A stretch of 27,851 nt of DNA, from positions 1 to 27,851 of IMG/VR virus record IMGVR_UViG_3300008267_000270; one strand, 5' to 3'. The notes under the pieces were generated by a model. That model did no database searches. It was not told the origin of the DNA and worked only from the letters and a program-made list of their open reading frames with translations. A program made the position numbers and the translations under genes. This DNA is from a virus. Shown one piece after another: positions 8,073 to 17,000 of this stretch. Position 1 is the stretch's first letter; each line of letters starts with the position of its first letter.

Positions 8073-9068
8073 TCAATCTTCTTCTTCATTGGTGGATACA
8101 TACTCATCTTTAAACTTAATTTCTCCATCTCCTCCAAGAATTTTATTCCAATAATCCGAATAATCCTTTTTATATGAATCCAACGCTGCTTTATCATCTT
8201 TTATATATCCTTGAGGTACGGCAATTATTTTACCGTCTTTATATGAAATACCATTTACGTGATTTTTAAGAACCGATATTTTCGTTCTAATCGCATAAGA
8301 CACGGTTCTACCGTTTTTAGTTGCGGTAATATGATTAATACCCGCCTTTTTCTGATTTCCAAATAGGAACACAAATGAACACGCCAACCAAAGTGCCTCA
8401 CCACCCTTTGCCTTGATTTCAGGCTGACCAAATGGGTTATCAGGTAGATCAACCCAAGGCTGATTAACAACAACCATTGTGTTATAGTATGGATAATCTT
8501 CCTTCTTTGATTTGGCAATCCTTGAGTGAATTCCCATACCTATTTTATCCGCCAAAGCCGCGGCATTGTGTTGTTTACCACCTTTACCATCATATGTCAT
8601 TTTACATGGGATAGATCCGACAGAGTCCCATAAAAATAACAAATTATAAGGTATATCCCCTTTTTCTTGAGCGTCAATCAAATCATTGATAAAATCAGTT
8701 ACTTGCTCAATATAATCAAAAGAATCATTAAAAATGAACATTCCATCCCAATCACCTTCTTCTGTTTGTTCCGCTTCTAACCCTAATTCAACTGCGTGTT
8801 TCCAAGACCATTTTCTTTCAGTAATGATAAAAACAGGAAGATGACCCTTTTTTTGTGCATCTGCCGCCGCCAAAATCATTGCGGTTGTTTTAGATGAATT
8901 TGAGTGTCCCAAAAACATATTTATACCACCCATAATAGGCCCAGGTAAACCACAAGCATCCATAAACGCTTCACCACAATTATAATATGACTCAGGTTTG
9001 TATTTTGTTTTTGTTGAGTATTTACTCTTTATTGACTCTAACGTTATTTCTTTTTTCTTAATTGCCAT
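8073..9068 (-). CDS. uvsX: UvsX/RecA-like recombinase
   Basis: The 331-aa protein is a RecA-family strand-exchange ATPase, shorter than T4 UvsX (391 aa). Walker A is GHSNSSKTT (54-62, K60, T61); as in UvsX (GPSKSFKS) the glycine before the lysine is missing. Walker B is LLFLWDS (143-149), and the stretch around 205-235 (NQPWVDL ... KAKGGEALWLACSF) corresponds to the DNA-binding L2 region and following strand. E84 in ITERKW (82-87) is in the place of the RecA catalytic-glutamate strand. The C-terminus is acidic (STNEEED). It begins 25 nt below the T-run of the terminator after gp32, so it depends on read-through. It would work with gp32, exonuclease and helicase in recombination-dependent replication. 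Confidence 0.9.
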   Translation of the reverse strand: MAIKKKEITLESIKSKYSTKTKYKPESYYNCGEAFMDACGLPGPIMGGINMFLGHSNSSKTTAMILAAADAQKKGHLPVFIITERKWSWKHAVELGLEAEQTEEGDWDGMFIFNDSFDYIEQVTDFINDLIDAQEKGDIPYNLLFLWDSVGSIPCKMTYDGKGGKQHNAAALADKIGMGIHSRIAKSKKEDYPYYNTMVVVNQPWVDLPDNPFGQPEIKAKGGEALWLACSFVFLFGNQKKAGINHITATKNGRTVSYAIRTKISVLKNHVNGISYKDGKIIAVPQGYIKDDKAALDSYKKDYSDYWNKILGGDGEIKFKDEYVSTNEEED

Positions 9069-9093
9069 AGTTAAATCTGTTTTTTAAAAAGAT

Positions 9094-9126
9094 AAAAAAA
9101 GGTAGTGACATTGTAAATCACTACCT
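9094..9126 (-). terminator. Intrinsic terminator/attenuator between gp32 and uvsX
   Basis: On the minus strand AGGTAGTGA (9118-9126) pairs with TCACTACCT (9100-9108 region) around a 9-nt loop and is followed by seven T (9094-9100). The stem is a perfect 9 bp. No promoter-like sequence fits in the 25 nt between the T-run and the uvsX ATG. Confidence 0.85.
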
Positions 9127-9147
9127 ACGATATAGGATATCTTTTTT

Positions 9148-10011
9148 TTAGAATGGTAACTCTTCATCTACCTCTTCATCTACTTGTGGATCAACAGATG
9201 GTTTTGACTCTGATTTTGTACCTCCAATTGATGTTTCCCCAACTTCGTCGTTTGAGTAAACGTATCCTCCTTTTTCGGAATCCCAACGTGGAGTTTCTCC
9301 TCTTGCAATTGCCTCAAGATACTCAACAGGTTTCTTTGAATAGACATCTTCCCAAGTTAATTCATCATTAACCCAAGAATCTGCAGTTTCCTTGTCTTCG
9401 TGGATTGGTGCAGGATCATCATACATTACTGTTTGGATCACAGTATAAACCGCACCTTTAGGTGTTTTCGCTTTGGTCAATTCCAAAATCAAATCACGTC
9501 CTTTATCAGAATCAGTAATATCACCTTTTGCCTTCCAAATAGGAATAATCTTATCAAGAATTCCTTCTTGTTTGTAATTGTGTTTAAAACGCCAAAATTT
9601 AACACCATCTTGCTCGTTATCACGATCAACTACTTTTACAATATAAAATTTACGAGCTTTATATTGTTTAGCAAGTTCTTTGTCGGAATCTTTTCCTGTT
9701 GACATAAGTTCCTCATAAACTTCATTAAGAGGTGAACGTTCATTGTCATTTTTTCCCGGATCATAAAACTTTTGCCATTTTCCGTCCACAAGGATCTCGT
9801 GGAACCATACTTCTTTGAACGGTGAAGATCCGTCTAATGTAGGTAGAATACGAACTCGTTTCTGACCTTGCTTTTCGCTGTCTTTAAGAATTGCCGCGAA
9901 ATACTTCTTCATTCTTTCATCTTGAGACATTTTTGAGGTAGAAGATGAACTACCTTGTTTTGAGTTCTCATACTGAGCCAAAACTGAATCTAAAACATTG
10001 TTTGTCGCCAT
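9148..10011 (-). CDS. gp32: Single-stranded DNA-binding protein, gp32-like
   Basis: The 287-aa protein has the order of T4 gp32 (301 aa): a Ser-rich N-terminal arm (NSKQGSSSSTS, 16-26), an OB-type core (KRVRILPTLDG ... FHEILVDGKW ... YIVKVVDRDN ... FWRFKHNYK), and an acidic C-terminal tail. There is no cysteine at all, so the T4 zinc site (His plus three Cys) is absent; the expected position reads NDNERSPLNEVYEEL. The tail ends DEELPF, like the DDDIPF tip by which bacterial SSB recruits partners. It has its own promoter (10038-10069) between two terminators, which fits high-level, discrete expression. The short A/T-only leader could allow T4-style autoregulation, which is speculation. Confidence 0.85.
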   Translation of the reverse strand: MATNNVLDSVLAQYENSKQGSSSSTSKMSQDERMKKYFAAILKDSEKQGQKRVRILPTLDGSSPFKEVWFHEILVDGKWQKFYDPGKNDNERSPLNEVYEELMSTGKDSDKELAKQYKARKFYIVKVVDRDNEQDGVKFWRFKHNYKQEGILDKIIPIWKAKGDITDSDKGRDLILELTKAKTPKGAVYTVIQTVMYDDPAPIHEDKETADSWVNDELTWEDVYSKKPVEYLEAIARGETPRWDSEKGGYVYSNDEVGETSIGGTKSESKPSVDPQVDEEVDEELPF

Positions 10012-10037
10012 ATATATTAAATTAAAAGTTTACGTAG

Positions 10038-10069
10038 AAAATATAACTGTATAAAAGTAAATTGTCAAA
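10038..10069 (-). promoter_or_regulatory. Promoter of gp32
   Basis: The minus strand reads TTTGACA, then TATATTTT. Read as sigma-70 it is TTGACA, 17 nt, TATATT (11 of 12 consensus bases). Read as the Bacteroidetes housekeeping promoter it is TTTG, 20 nt, TATATTTT (7 of 8 in TAnnTTTG). It lies between the 10071-10115 terminator and the gp32 ATG at 10011, giving a leader of roughly 20 nt. Confidence 0.75.
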
Positions 10070-10070
10070 T

Positions 10071-10115
10071 AAAAAATCGTAATTATGAAAGGGATTTCTC
10101 CCTTTCGTTATTACG
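10071..10115 (-). terminator. Strong intrinsic terminator after the tail/baseplate block
   Basis: On the minus strand CGAAAGGGA-type arm (GAAAGGGA, 10099-10106) pairs with TCCCTTTC (10087-10094) across a GAAA (GNRA-type) tetraloop. The stem extends outward as CGTAAT/ATTACG with two mismatches (10078-10115), followed by T6 (10071-10076). The stop codon of the 218-aa gene (10111-10113) lies within the outer stem. Confidence 0.88.
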
Positions 10116-10767
10116 GCATCATATCTTCGTCATCATAAGTATCAAAAGTTGTTTTAATTTCTTTTGGTGAAAAATCTTCAACCTCATCAGTAGTTAAAAC
10201 ATATTCATTTTTTCCAGATTTTTCCATGTCTTCCATTTTGTCATCAAAAAAATCTGATAATTTTTGATTAAATGGACCTGAATCCAAACTTCTCAATTCC
10301 AATTTTTCTTCAGGTGTTTTAGGTCTATATTTTTCAACTTTTTGTTCAAGTGAATTGATTGCCCCAACCAACTTATCCATCTCACCCAATCTACTCTCAA
10401 GATTTTCTAATTGACTAAATAATTGATTAAAATATTCTTCTTGTTTTTGTTCAAGATTTTTTTGAGAATCAACTAAATCAGTTATTTCAAGTTCCTCTTT
10501 ATCCTCTTCTTCTTTACCAACTTCTTCAACGTCAGGATCTGTTGCAACATCAATAGGTTGTGGTGTTTCAGCTGCCGGTGGTTCTGGTGCTGGAGGAACT
10601 GCCCCTTCAGGTGCGGGAGCTTCTCCTACGGGTGGAGCTCCAAGATCAGGTGCCGGAACTTCTCCGGTAGGTGGTGGTGGTAATTCACCAGCTTCTTGTT
10701 CTAAAATGTAGTTATTAATTGAATTGTGTCTTCTAATTTCTTCAATTATTCTATCGTCTATTTTCAT
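10111..10767 (-). CDS. Pro-rich, coiled-coil acidic protein (unknown; possibly structural or scaffold)
   Basis: I do not recognise this 218-aa protein. It has a short helical head (MKIDDRIIEEIRRHNSINNY, 1-20), a low-complexity Pro/Ala/Gly/Glu linker (about 28-75, with repeated APxPEGAxPP-like units), a strongly acidic patch (VEEVGKEEEDKEELE), a predicted coiled coil (about 98-145, QKNLEQKQEEYFNQLFSQLE onward) and an acidic C-terminus ending DDEDMMP. The linker is richer in G+C than its neighbours. It is the last gene before a strong terminator and is 3 nt downstream of the 74-aa gene. A virion assembly, scaffold or internal head role is conceivable from the composition, but there is no direct evidence. 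Confidence 0.75.
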   Translation of the reverse strand: MKIDDRIIEEIRRHNSINNYILEQEAGELPPPPTGEVPAPDLGAPPVGEAPAPEGAVPPAPEPPAAETPQPIDVATDPDVEEVGKEEEDKEELEITDLVDSQKNLEQKQEEYFNQLFSQLENLESRLGEMDKLVGAINSLEQKVEKYRPKTPEEKLELRSLDSGPFNQKLSDFFDDKMEDMEKSGKNEYVLTTDEVEDFSPKEIKTTFDTYDDEDMMP

Positions 10768-10770
10768 TTC

Positions 10771-10995
10771 TTAACCATTTAAAAGTTGTTTAATACCTGA
10801 CTTGGTTTCTACTTGTATTTTTTTATTTGTATTCATTGTATTATCAACTCTTTCAATTAGACCATCTTTCATTCTAACTGTATAACAATCTCCTGTGTCC
10901 AAATCACACACTTCTTTAAATCCGTTACCGGCATCTTTCTCTGATATTCTTGTGTTCTTACCAAGATAATTATCTAAAATAAATTTTACGCTCAT
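10771..10995 (-). CDS. Small protein of unknown function (74 aa)
   Basis: The 74-aa product has two beta-like halves: KEVCDLDTGDCYTVRMKDGLIERVD (about 27-51) has two cysteines eight... six residues apart around an acidic turn, and a basic tail ends in KQLLNG. There is no signal peptide or membrane segment. No family is recognised. The frame is supported by tight packing: its stop is 3 nt before the next start, and a TATTTAT element lies 15 nt upstream of its ATG. It follows the 2184-aa baseplate gene after 49 nt. Confidence 0.65.
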   Translation of the reverse strand: MSVKFILDNYLGKNTRISEKDAGNGFKEVCDLDTGDCYTVRMKDGLIERVDNTMNTNKKIQVETKSGIKQLLNG

Positions 10996-11010
10996 AATTA
11001 TTGTTTTATT

Positions 11011-11017
11011 ATAAATA
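11011..11017 (-). promoter_or_regulatory. TATTTAT element upstream of the 74-aa gene
   Basis: The minus strand reads GATATTTATAATAAAAC, ending 15 nt before the ATG at 10995. It would start a short transcript covering the 74-aa and 218-aa genes up to the strong terminator. Confidence 0.35.
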
Positions 11018-11044
11018 TCATTAATTACAGAAAAATTTACTTTT

Positions 11045-14000
11045 TTAACTTATCAATTGTATATACTCTTTATACGCAGATTCAAATATATTTTCAATCG
11101 TAGACTTATCTTGTTCAATTAATTTATCAAACAGATCTGCATTCTCTTTAGATGGGTAATTATCCATATAGAATTTTGTTAAACCTTGAGAATAGTAAAC
11201 ATCATTATTATTAAAATTAATACCATTTATTGATGTTATATATTTTGAGATCATAAATCTTACGTACGATTCAAACGTATTAAAAGTTGCTATCGGTAAA
11301 TTCTCACTCGCTTGACAAAAATATTTAGATGTCATTATATTATCTAAACCTTCACCAAATGGTTTTGTTAATGGTATTAAAGAATAATTGTTTCCATAAG
11401 TTTCAAATTTTTCAACAGGACTTAACATTAATGTCATTATACCGTAAATGAATCCTCCAACTTTTTTAGCCTCATTTTCCGGAATTTTAAATTCTGTATT
11501 CATGATATTAGTAATTGTTTGAGCCGCAGTTTTCTTATTAATATTGGTTTTTGTAATATTCTCATCAACCGTATAATTTTTATATGCCTCAGCCAAATAT
11601 GTAGAACAATTCTGATTTGAAGATAAAGTTGCATTATTGGTTCTTTTTGCATCATTGACTTTACCGCTTGTTTGTGATATTGTATTCAATTGATTTTTTT
11701 GAGATTCTCTATCTTTTTCTGTAATTTGTTCTTGTATGTTCTTTAAAATATTTGTTGTTAACGATTGGATATATGTCTCTATTTTAGGGATACTATAGAA
11801 TGGTTGTCTTTGACCTTCAAATGTCGTATCAAACCCATTTTCAGATATTCTATGTGTTACTTTTGTGATCATATAAGGCCCACTGAACATAGGAACGTTT
11901 CTTAAATTAAAATACATTGTTGGTTGTATAAGAGCATTACCCATCATATCAATAGAACACTTATAACTCCTATTCTTATATACATTATATAAGGAAACAC
12001 TTTGTGAATAACCCGCTCTGTTTCTAGATAAATTAGCCATTTGATTTAACACCTCCAAAGATTCTGCGGTTGGTTGACCAGGATCTTGTGATATATCAAA
12101 CTGCTTAAATATCTGTTGATTTTGAGGCCCAATATCAACATTAAATCCAACAACTTTGTTTGATTTATCCCAATTTGTCTTATTTGTTAAATTTTCTAAA
12201 AGAGGATTATCAGAAGATCTTCTCAAATCAAATGCATCGTCTCTATATCTATAATCAACATTCTCATTCAAATTTAAATGCTGACTTGGTTTCCAAGCGT
12301 AGATACATAAAAACTTTGGTGATGTTTCTCTATAATCAACATTTAAAAATGTTCCGAATAAAGAATTTGCAAATTCTAAAGTTCCTTCAGGTTTTGGTGT
12401 TGGGTTTTTACTTACATCTCTAACATTATAAAAATTAGCGTATGCCGGTAATGAAAAACTAACAAAGTTATTTTCTGTTAAAATTGTATTAACAATACTT
12501 AAAAGACTATTTTTATAATCAGAAGATTCAATCAAGTTTTTTAACTTGAAGACATCCACATATACTTGTTGACCAACGTCTCTACTTGCTCTATCCACAA
12601 TTAAAACATCTTCAAATAATGTTTTAGTTTTAAAATCTCCACCAGAAATCCATTTATCATTTATTGATTTAAATAATTCCCAAGTTTCATATCTTGTTTG
12701 TTCACCCTCAACTCTATCCGCTCTTACATTATTATTTACAGGACTAACATTAACTGAAGGTAATTTTTTCCTTAAGTTTGTTAATTCAATGTTTAATAGA
12801 GTATTAATGTATGTTGTATTTTTATTTAAATAATCATTCATTAAACCATAAAATTCGGTAGGTGTTATATTTGGGTTTTTAAGTTTTTGAGTTGTATATA
12901 TTTTAACTATTGGAGCAAATGTCTTTACACTTGTTTCAGTAAACTCAACATTCATATCCACAAAGAAATCCGTAATATAAGATCCATTATCCGTATACGC
13001 CAATTCAGGTATTTCAGAGAACCCAACATACGTTTCCAAATCTCTCCAAGTTTGTGGATTCTGAGTTTTAGATTGAGCAAGAGTTAATGATCCCCCTGCG
13101 GTTGGTAAACTATTTGGTGATCCTTGGAAATATCCCTGATATGTGTATGGATCCTCAATATATTGAGTTGAGAATGTATAAAACAATTTTCTATCAAAAA
13201 ATGATGGGTTTCCATGTTTAACAGTAACTTTATACTCCATAAAATTACTAATATATTTTGAGAAATTTGATATTTGTAATTCTTGTATTTCATCAATAAT
13301 AACATCACCATTTAATACATTACCAACAGGTTTTGTTAATTTCATAACTTGTCTCATCAAAGCTTGGAAATTTTGTTCTACTTTATATGAGGTTGGGTCT
13401 ACAGGTGAAGTTTCAGGTAATGTATTTGTAAAATCATATACAGATCTACTAAAGTTCAAAAATTCAGTTTCTAATATGTCTAATATTTCTTTATCAAAAG
13501 TAGTAAACATTTCACTTATTGAAGTGTAATCATCTGATGCTCCATTTATTGAAAAACTTTGTTGTTGTGATTCATTGTTAAAAATCTGTTTTAAATATTT
13601 TTCAGGAGTTGGTTTTGTTAGTTTACCATTATCAAAATATCCATAATTTGGTGCTTTCCAAAATAATCTAACGGATCCATTATACATCGCAGGATTATCT
13701 TTAACTTCGGTAAATAATTCACCATTTGTTTTAAAACATTCATCATTTGTTTGATTTACTCTTGATCCAAATGATGGTAAAGGATAAACACCAGTTCCAT
13801 CTGAGGTTTCAATATAACAACTCCAAGGTGTTATTTGTAAAGATCTATTTGGATTTCCATTATCAAAACCTGCGGATTTAACAATATTTGATGTTGTTGT
13901 TTTTTTAACATATAGTCCATTATTAATCGCATCTTGTATTGATGAACTTGTATATCCCGCAACAGAATAATTTGTCACAATAAACCCAATTGGTGAGGTA

Positions 14001-17000
14001 ATGTCCTGCGGAAAGTTAACGGTATAAGTACCAACACCACCTAAAGTACCATTTATTTGATTTATAATTGTTGTCCCTAATAACACACTATCACCACTTA
14101 ATACTAATCCAGGGAATAGGTCATTACTTGAAACTGATAATACCTCTAATGTAGTTCCTGATATTGTACAAGTTCCATTTATTTGTGCCACAGAACTGAA
14201 AGCTCTAACTCCCTGATAGAAGACATTAAAATCGTCAATAACTTTTGGATAGAATCCCGTATTAATATATGTTTGTGTTAATGATCCACTTACGATATCA
14301 TCTTGTAATATCATATTATATGGATTACCATCAATTTGTAATTGGTAATTTGTTGTACTTGCACTTGTTAAAGGATCAAAATTATCCAAATAATTAAAAT
14401 CACCCCAAACCTCATCTAAAAAGTCTACACCATTATTTATCCAATTTTTGTATCTATGCCATATACCACCATATTTTAATACCCAAGCATATGGTAATTT
14501 ATGAATCGCACCATACTTCTTAATTGTAGAAACAATATAATCTAAATCATTTGAGCTTTGATTTTCATTATATTCTTTATATTTTTCTCTTAAAGTTCCA
14601 AGCGGTAAACTATTCAAAAATAAATAAGCCGCTGATTTATATGGATAAAGATCATTTAAATTATACCTGTAATTATAAACACCTTTTTGAATTGCATTTA
14701 TAAAATATGGCGTATTCAACATTGAGGTCGTTTGATTTTCCACTAATTTGTTTGTGTAATCAAAATAGTTAACATTACCTTCAGTTATATATTGATCTTT
14801 TATTTCTCTGTTCTCATAAAAAGATTCTAGATTTGTTAAATCAAGTGTTTGGGTAAAAACATTACTATTACTCTTATAACAAAAAGATGTTACCGGTTGT
14901 TTGTCTTTACCATTTTGAATAAAATTTGTTATTATTTTATGTGTATTATTGTATTCTAAAACCTGAGTCGTTTTAAATACTTGTTCAGCATTTTGGATCT
15001 GATTAGCATCTGCCAAATAATTATTTACCCAACCCAAATTTGTTATTGGATATAGATCAGTAAAATCATAGTTTTCAACTATATTTGAATCTCCAAAATA
15101 TTTCTCAACCTGTTCAGTATTTTTTAGTGATGCTAATGGTTGAGATTTATCGTTATCAAATATATCTTGATTTATTAATAAAAAGGGTGTATTAACATCA
15201 TTTTTGATATATGGAGTATTAAACTCACCTCTAATATAATTTTGCCAAGAATCTCCAGATCCACCATTAGAAATATGCTTTAAGAAACCAACATAGTTAG
15301 AAGAATTTAAATCATACTCCTTAAGTTTTTTAGTTAAGAAAGGATTATCGCTCCCCAAAGCATTAATCATATTTAATACTTCCGATTCAGAATAAAATTC
15401 TGTCATATTATATAGGACATTTGAATCTCTCCCTAATTTACTATATAACGCATTTAATAGTAATCTTTCATATATTTCATAGAAAAATTTAACTTCTTCC
15501 GTATTTTGATAAACTTCATTATCTATAGGGAATTCAATAGCATTAAAACTCAATCTATTTGGTTTTGTTTGAGCGTTTGATAATGTTTGTGGAAATTGTG
15601 GTGGAACCTCTCTTTCAATTGTTGCCTTCAAAAACTCTTCCACAAATTGGACTTCAGGCCATATTTCAGGTGAGTACGCCCTAATTTTAGCGGCAATAGA
15701 ACTATTGCCAGGATAAACTAACTCATATTTATCTCCGTTATCTTTTAAATTGTTTTCAATAATTAATTGAGGCCAAGGATAAATTGGTGTATCTAACACT
15801 CCAATGTCTTTAATGTCAACACTATTAACCGTTGATGAGTTTGAATATATCGCCTGTTTACGATATATGTCATCCCTCAAGTCCCAAGCCTTTGTATGAA
15901 CCTCATCCATTAATCTTAAAAACGCTTCACCTTGAGCAAAGAATACCGCAAGTACATTTCTTACAGTTGGTGTAAATCCTAATCCACCATCTTTAACGCT
16001 TTTTGATATTTGATTAGTAAGATCTTTTGTTAAACCTTCCTCTACCGATTGTTTATTTTTCTGATAATTTTCAGCAATAGTTGATGTTTTATCTAAAAAA
16101 GAATTTTTACCTTCAAAATAAAATTTAGGCCCATCATTAAACTGAGTGTTTAAGTAAGAAATAAATTGAGTATTTCCAGTTCCAGGTAGTTCTTTATTAT
16201 TGTTCCTTTGAGAATATGTTCTTTTTTCATCAATATCATTGATTGTAAAATTAGAATAAAAAGTACTATTCTCAATTTTATTTATATCTAAACTTATGTT
16301 AACGGGTATACTATTTGGTTTTCCATCACCCAAAGTATTATTACCTCTTAAACCTGAATTAAATTTTTTAACAACACCAGAAAGTTCTGTTAATGCCGTT
16401 TGTCTTGCTTGTGGGTTATTATATTCTTTTTTAAATTGATAAATAACATACCCATTTTTTTGATTTGTTTGTGGTTTTGTTACAAATGGATTTTGGAAAT
16501 CTAAATATTTTCTTGCCCATCCTCCGTCCGAGTCAGAATAATAATAAACATAACCTTCATATTGTCTTAATACTTCAGCGTAATCTTTAAGATCATTTAA
16601 GACATTTAGATTTGTTTTTGAGTATTTGTCAATGATACTGGTTAATACTTTGTTTAAATTCACCTTTAACTCTTGTATTGTTAATTCAGGGAAATTATCA
16701 TCAATTAATCCTTTTGCCTTATATTCAGCATATAATTCTTTTATTTTAGAATACCCTCTACTAGACCAAGATTTTGTAACGGTACTATTTTTAGGTCCAT
16801 TACCTGTTGAACTTTGATCTGTTATTGTAACACTTGATTGATACATTAATGGTGTTGCCCACATCGCTCTCCAATTAATGTCGGACATTATTGTATATTT
16901 GTACGTATAAAGTTTTAAAGTTACTCTAAAATTGTGAGTCCCAGGATCAAAACTTGCGTTAAAACTCTGCAACATTAATGGAAGTTTTATTGCCTTACCT

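Noticed and set aside
8047-8076. In-frame extension of the exonuclease starting with TTG
   Set aside because: The codon at 8074-8076 is TTG, the extra residues do not belong to the FEN fold, and ATG 8046 with an A-rich leader gives the expected N-terminus MTKTLIVDGN.
8255-8518. Second minus-strand frame inside uvsX
   Set aside because: It overlaps the conserved L2 and C-terminal part of uvsX and shows no recognisable features.
9128-9149. Plus-strand hairpin GATAT-AGG-ATATC followed by T8
   Set aside because: The stem has only 5 A/T-rich pairs and no plus-strand gene precedes it; it is within the end of gp32 and its flank.
9400-9702. Plus-strand open frames opposite gp32, the tail genes and others
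   Set aside because: They lie wholly inside well-supported minus-strand genes, lack family motifs and have low-complexity composition typical of antisense shadows.
13084-13311. Minus-strand frame inside the 2184-aa gene
   Set aside because: It is entirely nested in a long continuous coding sequence and has no start context or motif.
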